Assembly (NCBI GenBank): GCA_021160955.1 | Contig: JAGHBM010000003.1 | Coordinates: forward strand, 1 to 25,301 | DNA: 25,301 bases | Origin: Candidatus Aenigmatarchaeota archaeon | Lineage (GTDB): Archaea; Aenigmatarchaeota; Aenigmatarchaeia; PWEA01; JAGHBM01 | Direction: 5' to 3' | Shown here: piece after piece, positions 8,480 to 15,479 of the stretch | How positions within the stretch are numbered: position 1 is the first letter of the stretch | Layout of the letters: every line of letters starts with the position of its first letter | Notes under the pieces: generated by a model | The model's database searches: none | Told to the model about the DNA's origin: nothing | What the model saw: only the letters and a program-made list of their open reading frames with translations | Program-made: the position numbers and the translations under genes

Positions 8480-8560
8480 ATAAAAATAGCCCCGTAACCG
8501 TAGGAAACTTTTAAAAAAGTTTCATCAAAACTTAGATGAAGGCAATTTGGCAATGAATAA
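8480..8560 (+). repeat. Degenerate partial copy of the 5' part of the tRNA-Gln gene
   Basis: AGCCCCGTA at 8488-8496, preceded by ATAAAAAT, repeats almost exactly the tRNA-Gln start at 8581-8598. Both are followed by a TAGG motif and a C-TTTT hairpin arm, and both later show AGGCAAT and GGC (8540-8552 here, 8680-8690 in the tRNA). Between these lie two perfect hairpins, 8504-8512 with 8515-8523, and 8521-8526 with 8535-8540. No anticodon arm or T arm follows. It looks like a decayed or partial duplication of exon 1 plus the D-loop intron. The match is short enough that chance, or a shared promoter element, cannot be excluded. Confidence 0.4.
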
Positions 8561-8604
8561 AAAGACACCAACAAAAAATTATAAAAAATAGCCCCGTAGT
8601 CTAG

Positions 8605-8685
8605 GAGGCCTTTTCTTTCACAAAGAAAAGCACTCGTGGAAAAGAAACTTCCACGAATTTTGTGAAATAGGAAAGGCCTAGGCAA
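8605..8685 (+). other. tRNA intron 1 (D-loop, after position 15), 81 nt
   Basis: Non-canonical intron. Bulge AG^G (8603-8605), four-bp helix of GTCU 10-13 with AGGC 8680-8683, and bulge AA^U (8684-8686) define both splice sites. The intron then closes with AGGCCTTT (8606-8613) against AAAGGCCT (8672-8679), continues with TTTCACAAA (8616-8624) against TTTGTGAAA (8659-8667), and ends in the hairpin TCGTGGAA (8634-8641) / TTCCACGA (8649-8656). The outer exon helix beyond the BHB is weak. The intron's 3' flank pairs with the D-stem's 5' strand and so competes with the mature fold. Confidence 0.85.
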
Positions 8686-8708
8686 TGGCCAAGGATGCCG
8701 GGCTTTGG

Positions 8709-8748
8709 TTTTAAAACCAAAGCATTGAGCTTTGCAATGAAAGAAGAA
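8709..8748 (+). other. tRNA intron 2 (canonical 37/38 position), 40 nt
   Basis: Textbook hBHBh: anticodon stem CCGGG/CCCGG, central helix CUUU (8703-8706) with GAAG (8743-8746), bulges GG^U (8707-8709) and AA^A (8747-8749), then inner pairs UUU/AAA and the hairpin CAAAGC (8718-8723) / GCTTTG (8729-8734). Exon bases 8702-8708 can alternatively pair with 8717-8723 as part of a perfect 22-bp palindrome, which would hide the anticodon before splicing. Confidence 0.92.
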
Positions 8749-8769
8749 ACCCGGTGACCCAGGTTCGAA

Positions 8770-8940
8770 CCCCTACGGAGGGAACACATTTCCCTCCTTA
8801 TGGACATATCCTCCCTTTGTAATTTTGGGCAAACTGAAAGTTTGCCATGATATTGGTTGGGTCCCATAGTCTGGACCAATGTGGACAACCCAACCAAAAT
8901 TTAAGGGAGGGGTCAGACGGATAGCGGTTCCGCGCGGAGA
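8770..8940 (+). other. tRNA intron 3 (T-loop, position 59/60), 171 nt
   Basis: The T-stem CCAGG/CCTGG is directly stacked on a central helix UUCG (8764-8767) / CGGA (8935-8938), with bulges AA^C (8768-8770) and GA^U (8939-8941). The inner helix is poor, so the cut could shift by one base without changing the mature tRNA. The intron is long and highly structured: hairpins 8777-8784 with 8790-8797, 8828-8835 with 8839-8846, and 8853-8862 with 8888-8897, enclosed by CCTCCCTT (8810-8817) with AAGGGAGG (8903-8910). No protein of note is encoded. Confidence 0.85.
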
Positions 8941-8957
8941 TCCTGGCGGGGCTACCA

Positions 8958-8970
8958 ATTTTTATTTCTT
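8958..8970 (+). terminator. T-rich terminator after tRNA-Gln
   Basis: AATTTTTATTT follows the CCA end directly. Oligo-T runs of this kind end archaeal transcripts. Confidence 0.5.
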
Positions 8971-8978
8971 GAATTTTA

Positions 8979-9275
8979 TCACTTGTCATCATTCGGCTCG
9001 CTCAAAATTTCATAGGTGATTATCTCCGTGTATATCTTTTCTACGGACAGTATGGGAGTGATGATTCCATAGCTCATTCTCGAACCTTCAAACTCTCCCA
9101 TGGGAGCAGATGAAAATTTTTCATCTTTGAAAATAAACACATCAAGAAGCCTACCTTTTGAGAAGAAATAGACGAAAGGTGTGAGGATTCTCACCTCTTC
9201 CCATAGGTTTAATTTATCTTCAATGGTTTTCCAGTCATCGGAGCGAGAAAAATTATCATTAGATATCCTTCCCAA
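8979..9275 (-). CDS. C-terminal part of a small frameshifted hypothetical gene
   Basis: This is the downstream frame, read from a weak TTG at 9275 to the stop at 8979 (98 residues including SRSDDWKTIEDKLNLW and SYGIITPILSVEKI). There is no ribosome site before the TTG. The better start is the ATG at 9379 in another frame (see the next entry). Adding one T to the minus-strand T5 run (9248-9252) would fuse the two into one protein of about 133 residues. I do not recognise the family; it has no signal peptide or clear membrane span. It could be a decayed gene, a sequencing error or a programmed shift. Confidence 0.55.
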   Translation of the reverse strand: MGRISNDNFSRSDDWKTIEDKLNLWEEVRILTPFVYFFSKGRLLDVFIFKDEKFSSAPMGEFEGSRMSYGIITPILSVEKIYTEIITYEILSEPNDDK

Positions 9276-9379
9276 CCTTCTTCAGGTTCCATTAAAAAAG
9301 TTCTCATTACTCTCAACTCTTTTTTCTTAAGGAATTTTTCTTCCTCGACGAGAAGAGCTCCCTCCAGCAAATAGACCAT
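9209..9379 (-). CDS. N-terminal part of the same frameshifted gene
   Basis: 56 residues, MVYLLEGALLVEEEKF..., from an ATG placed about 25 bp after a TATA box. The frame runs through MEPEEGWEGYLMIIF and then hits a stop shortly after a T5 run on the coding strand. One extra T there gives MIIF-SRSDDWK and continues for 89 more residues. I infer one broken gene rather than two overlapping ones, because the downstream frame has no credible start of its own. Confidence 0.5.
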   Translation of the reverse strand: MVYLLEGALLVEEEKFLKKKELRVMRTFLMEPEEGWEGYLMIIFLAPMTGKPLKIN

Positions 9380-9398
9380 AATCAATTGTTTGAAAAAA

Positions 9399-9408
9399 TT
9401 TTATAAAA
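9399..9408. promoter_or_regulatory. Symmetric TATA box shared by two divergent genes
   Basis: TTTTATAAAA, a perfect palindrome, is centred about 25 bp from the leftward ATG (9379) and about 29 bp from the rightward ATG (9433). It is the best TATA candidate for both and could be read in either direction. Confidence 0.55.
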
Positions 9409-9432
9409 AGCAACCTTTAAACTATTTTTGAT

Positions 9433-10590
9433 ATGAACAAAAAATATTTTTTTGGAATCAGTTTGAATGTATTGATTCTCGGTTTGGTTAGCTTCTTGAA
9501 CGATATGAGCAGCGAGATGATAATGCCAATCCTTCCCATGTTCATAACTGCATTGGGTGGCGGTAGCATAGCAGTTGGATTGATAGGTGGATTGAGAGAC
9601 AGTATATCCAACGTGCTGAAGGTTTTCTGCGGTTATTGGTCAGACAAGACGGGCAAAAGAAAAACATTCATCTCTTCTGGATATACACTATCTTCAGTAT
9701 TCAAATTCATGTTGGTATTTTCGAGAACTTGGGAACATGTACTTTTGTTTGCAAGCTCTGAGAGAATTGGAAAGGGGCTGAGAACTGCACCGAGAGATGC
9801 CATCATATCAGAGTCTATGCCCAAAAGCAAGGGAAAGGGATTTGGAATTCACAGGGCTTTGGACACCCTGGGCGCAATCGTCGGTTCGTTGATCGTATTC
9901 TTTCTCTTCTGGTTCTTGAAGTTTGACTTCAGAACAATAATCCTCATCGCTTCGATGATAGCATTAACATCTTTGATCCCGTTGTATTTCGTGAAGGAAA
10001 AAAAGAAGAAGCAACAAAACATCACACTCAGAGTAAGTTTAAAGAATTTACCAAGAGACTTGAAATTCTTTTTGTTGATATCCTTCGTATTTTATCTGGC
10101 GAACTTCAGTTACATGTTTTTCATACTTAGAGCACAGGAATATTTCACCGGGAGATACTCGATAGGGATACCGATCTTGTTGTATGCTTTGTTCAACGTA
10201 TTCTATGCAGGTTTATCGGAACCTTTTGGAGCGCTCTCAGACAGAATTGGAAGGGAAAAAATCATTGCGCTGGGATACTTGTTGTTTTCCTTGACTTCAC
10301 TTGGGTTCATATTTTCGAATTCCCTACCAATGTTTATGGTCTTGTTCGCTTTTTATGGAATAACTTATGCAATGATAGATGGAAACCAGAGGGCATTTGT
10401 ATCGGATATTTCTTCAGAGAAATTTAGGGCAACTGCATTGGGAACATTTCACACGACCATCGGCATAGCATCACTACCAGCCAGTATGTTGGCGGGAATT
10501 CTCTGGCAAATAAATCCATCAATAACATTTGCATATGGCTCGTTGGTTAGTTTGATTGCGGTTGTATTGTTCATTTACAAATTTTATTAA
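9433..10590 (+). CDS. Major facilitator superfamily transporter
   Basis: A 385-residue membrane protein with about 12 hydrophobic segments. It carries the MFS loop 2-3 signature GYWSDKTGKRK (residues about 67-77), a related second-half motif ALSDRIGREK, and the segment ERIGKGLRTAPRDAIIS seen in a bacterial/archaeal MFS subgroup of unknown or drug/metal-export substrate. The substrate cannot be read from the sequence. The ATG follows the shared TATA box at leaderless spacing. aTrm56 starts 22 bp downstream on the same strand without an obvious promoter, so the two are probably co-transcribed. Confidence 0.9.
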   Translation: MNKKYFFGISLNVLILGLVSFLNDMSSEMIMPILPMFITALGGGSIAVGLIGGLRDSISNVLKVFCGYWSDKTGKRKTFISSGYTLSSVFKFMLVFSRTWEHVLLFASSERIGKGLRTAPRDAIISESMPKSKGKGFGIHRALDTLGAIVGSLIVFFLFWFLKFDFRTIILIASMIALTSLIPLYFVKEKKKKQQNITLRVSLKNLPRDLKFFLLISFVFYLANFSYMFFILRAQEYFTGRYSIGIPILLYALFNVFYAGLSEPFGALSDRIGREKIIALGYLLFSLTSLGFIFSNSLPMFMVLFAFYGITYAMIDGNQRAFVSDISSEKFRATALGTFHTTIGIASLPASMLAGILWQINPSITFAYGSLVSLIAVVLFIYKFY

Positions 10591-10612
10591 AAACATAGAA
10601 CAAAAACTAAAC

Positions 10613-11140
10613 ATGATCGTAGTTCTAAGATTGGGACACAGACTTGGAAGAGACTCGAGAATATCTACCCACGTGGGGTTGGTTGCCAGAGCCTTCGGAG
10701 CCGATGGAATTATTTATTCTGGAGAGAAGGACCAAAAGATGATGGAAAGTGTGAAGAAGATAACAGAAGAATGGGGTGGTCCGTTCGAGGTAGAGTATGA
10801 AAAGAATTGGAGAAGGGTGATTAACAACTTCAATGGCATCAAAATACATCTGACTATGTACGGTATACCTGTGCAGGAAAAAATCGAAGACGTGAGAAAA
10901 AAATCGAATGGAAAAGATTTGATGATTATCGTTGGTGGGGAAAAGGTTCCTGGAGAGGTATATGATATGGTAGACTACAACATTGCAATAACCAATCAAC
11001 CACACAGCGAAGTCGCAGCATTGGCTTTGTTCTTACACGAGTACTTTGAAGGGGAAGAATTGGAAAGGAATTTTGAAAAACCAAGAATAAGGGTAATCCC
11101 TCAAGAGCGTGGAAAGAAAATTAAAAAGATCAAGAAGTGA
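10613..11140 (+). CDS. trm56: tRNA (cytidine(56)-2'-O)-methyltransferase, aTrm56
   Basis: A 175-residue SPOUT-class enzyme that uses SAM to methylate the ribose of C56 in the T-loop of archaeal tRNAs. The N-terminus VVLRLGHRLGRDSRISTHVGLVARAFGADGI is the family hallmark. A knotted SAM-binding C-terminal part follows, with IIVGGEKVPGEVYDMVDYNIAITNQPHSEVAALALFL. I start it at the ATG at 10613, because the family begins a few residues before VLRLGHR. A longer reading from 10556 lies inside the MFS gene. Its target, C56, sits directly beside the T-loop intron of the nearby tRNA-Gln. The 3' end is only 4 bp from the convergent membrane-protein gene. Confidence 0.96.
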   Translation: MIVVLRLGHRLGRDSRISTHVGLVARAFGADGIIYSGEKDQKMMESVKKITEEWGGPFEVEYEKNWRRVINNFNGIKIHLTMYGIPVQEKIEDVRKKSNGKDLMIIVGGEKVPGEVYDMVDYNIAITNQPHSEVAALALFLHEYFEGEELERNFEKPRIRVIPQERGKKIKKIKK

Positions 11141-11144
11141 TCAT

Positions 11145-12071
11145 TCAAGAATTAAAAATTTTGTATTTCTTCGGAATTTTGACGGTTCTTAAATCCAAGA
11201 TTCCAACAGAATCCACAAAAAGTGTAACAATCCTCGATAAAATTAAAAAAGCTACGCCATCGCCAGGAGAAAGTCCCAACAAACTGAAAATCAAGGCACC
11301 GCCGGACTCACCGAGTCCCAGGGCATTGGGAGAGATCGGTATGAACAGGATTGCCGAGAGAAGCGGCTGTAAGAACAGGCAAGTTAGATATGGTAAATTT
11401 AATCCAATGGAGTGTATCAAAAAATAGTAAGTCATCCCCCAAAAGGTCCACCCAATGACATCCAAGAGTATCATTAGTACCGCGTTTTTAAACGAGACTT
11501 CTCTCACAGCTTTCTGCATCAGCTCTATGTATTTGACACCTTTCCTCAAGAGAGGAATCCTCAAGAATGCCCGTTTAGAACTTTTTGAATACAGAACAAT
11601 AAAAACCAACGAAACTATCAAAACAGGCATCAAGAAAGACAACAAAAAGTAATTTGGTATGGAAAACAAAAATGAAAAGTATATGAGGGATGCTGTGATC
11701 AAAAAAATCTTGGAGAGCATCATCAGAGCCATTACCAGTGAAACTTGTCCGACTTTTCCGCTGATACTCACGGATTCTTTCTTCGCAAGAGAATATGAAG
11801 TGTAAAAATATCCAGCTTTTCCCGGAGTCAACTGCCCGAGAAACATTCCACCAACATGAGAAAAGAATATCTCCTTGAACTTAAGATTTGATATGAATCT
11901 AAGCTTCAGTGCGGCAAGTATCTCGGCAACAAGATAAGATATTGAAGCGAAGATGAAAAATGAAATGTTCGTCTTCAGCAAGAGAGAAAATATTTTTTCA
12001 ATGCCAAAGAGATAGAGGACTAAAACGAAGAGAGCAACTCCAAGCAGCGAAGTGATAATTGTTTTCTTCAT
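11145..12071 (-). CDS. AglD/UPF0104-like polytopic membrane protein (LPG_synthase_TM family)
   Basis: 308 residues with seven or eight hydrophobic segments. The signature GGMFLGQLTPGKAGYFYTSYSLAKKE (about 74-99) is typical of the lysylphosphatidylglycerol-synthase TM family, which in archaea includes AglD-related proteins linked to lipid-linked sugar handling. A second conserved patch is PISPNALGLGESGGALIF near the C-terminus. It is the last gene of the long glycan operon, 4 bp after the GT-C gene. A role in moving or processing polyprenyl-linked sugars is inferred from family and context; the enzymatic activity is not shown. Confidence 0.85.
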   Translation of the reverse strand: MKKTIITSLLGVALFVLVLYLFGIEKIFSLLLKTNISFFIFASISYLVAEILAALKLRFISNLKFKEIFFSHVGGMFLGQLTPGKAGYFYTSYSLAKKESVSISGKVGQVSLVMALMMLSKIFLITASLIYFSFLFSIPNYFLLSFLMPVLIVSLVFIVLYSKSSKRAFLRIPLLRKGVKYIELMQKAVREVSFKNAVLMILLDVIGWTFWGMTYYFLIHSIGLNLPYLTCLFLQPLLSAILFIPISPNALGLGESGGALIFSLLGLSPGDGVAFLILSRIVTLFVDSVGILDLRTVKIPKKYKIFNS

Positions 12072-12075
12072 ACGA

Positions 12076-13764
12076 CTACTTCCTCTTCATGTAGTACAAT
12101 GTGAAAGTCTTCCCGTTCTTTGAAACTGAATCATATGGTATTAATTCGAAGTTGTCGTGGAAGTATTTACATGGTCCGGATTTCCATGGCTCGGCGTTAC
12201 ACCAATACTCCTCGTAAAACATCACGCAATTGCTCTCTGAAAATAGTTTGTTAACAATTTTTGGATTCTGTGCATACCAAGCCTGGAGAGAATTCCTTCC
12301 GTTCACGAGAACTACACTCGGGACGTGGGTGAATATCCAGCAATCCTTGTCAAGATTATCCAATCTCTCCACTATGAAATCATGAGCCAATCTGGCATCC
12401 CAGGCCTTCTGACCAACTTCAGAGACAAAGGGAACGAACTGAGAAAATGCCAGCAACACTATGACGATTGGAATAGAGATTGAAATTATTTTATTACCAA
12501 AACGATCGTCTAAAAACTCATATATCAAGAGGCATCCCATTGCACCAAGAATTGATATGGGTATATATAGGTTTAGAGAAAACCTAACATCGACACCGTA
12601 ATTGAAGCTTCCCGCATAAAATAGTAAATACAAACCAAAGAAAGTTAAGAACCATACAACCAGAAAACTTTTTTCTTTCCAATACCTTTTGAACGGATAC
12701 AGACCGAGCAATGACAAAATCGTGAAAACTACGGGAAATCTTGTGTTTTCAAAGAAGAACATCCCATTGTCTTTGAGATTTTTGTGAATGTAATTCAACC
12801 CGAGCTTGTTGCCACTTGCCCCCCAACTTTCTGACTTGACAGTTTCAAGATGCAACAAATGAGGAGCAATTAAAACAGAAAACAAAACCAAAACAACTAA
12901 AAACTTCTTGTTGTTGAGCTCAGTAAATAATTTTTTGTCAAATAAGATGAACATCAAACCGACCAACAAAATCAAGAGAGTTCCCTCTGGTCTGATCTGA
13001 ATGGCATACGCAAGTGAAGAAAAAGAAAACAAGAGCAATGGATATTTTCTAATTTTAAAGTACGCCAAAAAACCAAAAAAGGTCAGTGCTGTGAACAGCA
13101 CGAAGACCGAACCGGCGGACGTCGTCGGTGCCCATCTTATATTTATCGGTATCAGAGAAAAGATCAGCGACGAGAACAGAGAGATCCTGTTGTCCTTGGT
13201 CAATAAATATGAAACGAAAAATACGAACACGATCGTAAGGGACGAAAGAAAAGAGGTAAAATAAGATGCTACAACTTCGTTCACTCCTGTTAAAAGGAAC
13301 AACAAACTGATCAAGAACGGATAACCATTTGGTTGCTTGTTGTAAATTCCTTCCACACATTTTTCAGTTGTACCGTAATTACACAAAATCGCTCTTCCTT
13401 CATTTTTGATGTTCTGGGCTATGTTAAGGTATATATCTTCATCGTAGTAGAGCCTGTGGGTATGCGGGGCAACGAACGTCCTGAAATAGAATCCTAAGAC
13501 AAAAATCAAAACCAAGATTACCCAAATTCTCTTGTCAATCCCATTGAACAGCTTTCCAATGTGTTTGAGACTGAAGGCAAAGGACAAGATAATTAATCCG
13601 AGAGTCACGCTAAAGAATATCGGTGTAATCCACATCAAGTTGTTCTGTATGACAGCTTTTGTGTACGTTGATGTTACGTAATTCGTAAATATGTGGAGAA
13701 AGAGAACAATCAGAGCTATTGGGATGAGTGATAGAATTTTTTCAACTTTTTTGCCTCCGGACAT
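12076..13764 (-). CDS. GT-C glycosyltransferase, PMT/ArnT-like (1)
   Basis: 562 residues with about 11-13 membrane spans. The first external loop carries RLYYDEDIYLNIAQNI with Asp108-Glu109, the acidic pair of the PMT/ArnT fold that holds the metal or base. The following TM segments and IRPEGTLLIL (about 258-267) fit the family. The C-terminal 110 residues form an external domain with several Cys. Such enzymes move a sugar from a polyprenyl-phosphate donor to protein, lipid or glycan on the outer face. The start follows the carbamoyltransferase stop by 5 bp. The acceptor is unknown. Confidence 0.85.
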   Translation of the reverse strand: MSGGKKVEKILSLIPIALIVLFLHIFTNYVTSTYTKAVIQNNLMWITPIFFSVTLGLIILSFAFSLKHIGKLFNGIDKRIWVILVLIFVLGFYFRTFVAPHTHRLYYDEDIYLNIAQNIKNEGRAILCNYGTTEKCVEGIYNKQPNGYPFLISLLFLLTGVNEVVASYFTSFLSSLTIVFVFFVSYLLTKDNRISLFSSLIFSLIPINIRWAPTTSAGSVFVLFTALTFFGFLAYFKIRKYPLLLFSFSSLAYAIQIRPEGTLLILLVGLMFILFDKKLFTELNNKKFLVVLVLFSVLIAPHLLHLETVKSESWGASGNKLGLNYIHKNLKDNGMFFFENTRFPVVFTILSLLGLYPFKRYWKEKSFLVVWFLTFFGLYLLFYAGSFNYGVDVRFSLNLYIPISILGAMGCLLIYEFLDDRFGNKIISISIPIVIVLLAFSQFVPFVSEVGQKAWDARLAHDFIVERLDNLDKDCWIFTHVPSVVLVNGRNSLQAWYAQNPKIVNKLFSESNCVMFYEEYWCNAEPWKSGPCKYFHDNFELIPYDSVSKNGKTFTLYYMKRK

Positions 13765-13769
13765 TTAAA

Positions 13770-15458
13770 TCACTTCAACTGAACAAAGAAATTCTCAGCC
13801 GCGAGATATTTGTTTCCAGTCTTAAGCATCACATTGACCACGTCTTCAGGAGTGTTCACGATAGGATAACCATGCAAATTCAAACTCGTGTTGAGGACGG
13901 CACCTACTCCCGTATTCTTCTTTATCCTCTCCAGTATCTTTCTGTACCTGGGGTTCTCATCGGTAAGCATCTGTGGTCTTGCCGAACCGTCAACGTTTAT
14001 GACCGCTGCCATTTTCTTCCTCATTCTTTCCTTTACCATAAAGCCCATGGTCATGAACCTTTCTATGTAGTCAAAATCGGAGAATAATTTCTTTACCTCC
14101 TCCGCAAGTACACTTGGGCAAAATGGTTGATACCAAACCCTTCTCTTTATCTTCAAATTCAGGTCATCTTTGGCTTTCAACGAATCTGCCGGAGCGAGAA
14201 TACTCCTATTTCCAAGGGCACGTGGACCGAACTCCATCCTTCCTTGGTAGAGGAATACTATCTCACCACTGGACACCAAGTCACCAACCCGCCTATGTAT
14301 GTTCTTATCATACTCGTAAACAAGCTTATCCTTGTGTCTTTTGAGGACACTCTCTATTTCATTTTCAGAATAATCTGGACCAAAGTAAACATCTTTGAAG
14401 TTATACTTCCATAACCCAAATTTCTCATAATTCAAATACAGAGCAGCCCCAAGAGCCAATCCACCGTCGCCCATGTGAGGAAATACGAACCACTTGTCAA
14501 CTTCTGGAAGATGTCTTATTTCCATGTTGGCCTTTATGTTTGATGCCACACCGCCTGACCATGCAACGTCGTGAAGACCGGTTTCTTTTATCGAGTTTTT
14601 GAACAACTCTATGAGTTTTCTCTTGAGAGTCTCCTGAGCCATCCAAGCAAACTCCTCGGGAGGAGTGTGCCAAAGAATTTTTTTCAACTCCTTCCACATT
14701 CTCGTGGAACTGTATTTTGCTTTTAAGTCCATGCCCCTCACTTCAAAGAAGTCCAGCATTTCATTCTTTTCGTCCGGGATGGAATAAGCGAAATCAGAGA
14801 GAGCCATAACTTTTCCTTCGTCCTCGAGCTCCCTCATGCCCATTAAATTAGTGACATGCTCAAAAAATATTCCGAGGGAATGTCTCGATGATATGGACGA
14901 AATCCTTTCAATTTCTCCATGATCAAATATGTTCACACTTCCAGACAAACCATCGCCAACGCCATCTACCGTGATGACGAGGGACTTCTTCATGCCGGAG
15001 CAGTATCCCGCACCTGCCGCGTGTGCCAAATGATGATCCACGATTTTCAGCTCGAAATCTTTGAAACCCATTTTTTTAAGTTCTTTTCTAAGCAACCACT
15101 CGCTGATCTTTCTGGTTGGATAACTCGGACCAAATTCAGTGAGCTTGTATTTCAAGTCCTTTCTCCACTGGGCAAACCTTGGATATATTTTTCTTCTCCT
15201 CAGAAGATAGTACTTGTCCTTCATGGAAGGAAAAATTCTTGTGAGAGTTTTAGAAAAATCGGAGGTGCACGCCGCAACTATATCTATGTCCTCGGGTTTG
15301 ATGTTGAGATAGTCGAGACACGCCTTTATAGATTCCCTTGGAAATCCCACGTCCAGCTTCCTACGAGTTACCCTTTCTTCGTTGATGGCAACTCTTATCT
15401 TGTTGTCTTCCACAATTGCAGCACCAGCATCGTGTCCATCCCATATTCCTAAAATCAT
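13770..15458 (-). CDS. NodU/CmcH-family carbamoyltransferase
   Basis: About 562 residues. The N-terminal ASKHA/Kae1-like domain begins MILGIWDGHDAGAAIV and has NEERVTRRK and VDHHLAHAAGAGYCSG (His residues for metal and carbamoyladenylate). The C-terminal YrdC-like domain has GRMEFGPRALGNRSIL. These enzymes activate carbamoyl phosphate with ATP and put carbamoyl on a sugar or related hydroxyl. I chose the ATG at 15458: GGGAGGT lies just upstream and family members begin at this point. A GTG at 15479, adjacent to the previous stop, would add seven residues. In this operon it probably decorates the surface glycan or its precursor. Confidence 0.94.
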   Translation of the reverse strand: MILGIWDGHDAGAAIVEDNKIRVAINEERVTRRKLDVGFPRESIKACLDYLNIKPEDIDIVAACTSDFSKTLTRIFPSMKDKYYLLRRRKIYPRFAQWRKDLKYKLTEFGPSYPTRKISEWLLRKELKKMGFKDFELKIVDHHLAHAAGAGYCSGMKKSLVITVDGVGDGLSGSVNIFDHGEIERISSISSRHSLGIFFEHVTNLMGMRELEDEGKVMALSDFAYSIPDEKNEMLDFFEVRGMDLKAKYSSTRMWKELKKILWHTPPEEFAWMAQETLKRKLIELFKNSIKETGLHDVAWSGGVASNIKANMEIRHLPEVDKWFVFPHMGDGGLALGAALYLNYEKFGLWKYNFKDVYFGPDYSENEIESVLKRHKDKLVYEYDKNIHRRVGDLVSSGEIVFLYQGRMEFGPRALGNRSILAPADSLKAKDDLNLKIKRRVWYQPFCPSVLAEEVKKLFSDFDYIERFMTMGFMVKERMRKKMAAVINVDGSARPQMLTDENPRYRKILERIKKNTGVGAVLNTSLNLHGYPIVNTPEDVVNVMLKTGNKYLAAENFFVQLK

Positions 15459-15479
15459 TCTACCTCCCATAAAAATCAC

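Larger units (their letters stand above)
8590..8957 (+). tRNA. tRNA-Gln (TTG) interrupted by three introns
   Basis: Exons are 8590-8604, 8686-8708, 8749-8769 and 8941-8957. Spliced, they give a standard cloverleaf of 73 nt plus an encoded CCA. The acceptor stem AGCCCCG pairs fully with CGGGGCT (8947-8953), with discriminator A8954. The D-stem is GTCT/GGAT (two G-T pairs), with D-loop AGTGGCCAA. The anticodon stem CCGGG/CCCGG encloses loop CTTTGGA with anticodon TTG at 8705-8707. The variable loop is TGAC, and the T-stem CCAGG/CCTGG is perfect with T-loop TTCGAAT. The anticodon arm is the same as in archaeal tRNA-Gln genes I know (GGGCTTTGGACCC). Each intron fits a bulge-helix-bulge fold for the splicing endonuclease. 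The gene is missed if only uninterrupted tRNAs are searched for. Confidence 0.93.

Noticed and set aside
8590..8957. 7S SRP RNA or RNase P RNA, suggested by the self-pairing ends and strong helices
   Set aside because: No SRP helix 8 tetraloop pattern or RNase P conserved blocks were found. The ends, anticodon arm and T arm resolve instead into a tRNA-Gln with introns.
8449..8992. Four overlapping minus-strand reading frames across the tRNA region
   Set aside because: They run through the tRNA and its introns, have no coding character or ribosome sites, and are explained by the structured RNA.
10556..10612. Longer N-terminus for aTrm56
   Set aside because: The extra residues lie over the end of the MFS gene, and the family starts at the ATG at 10613.
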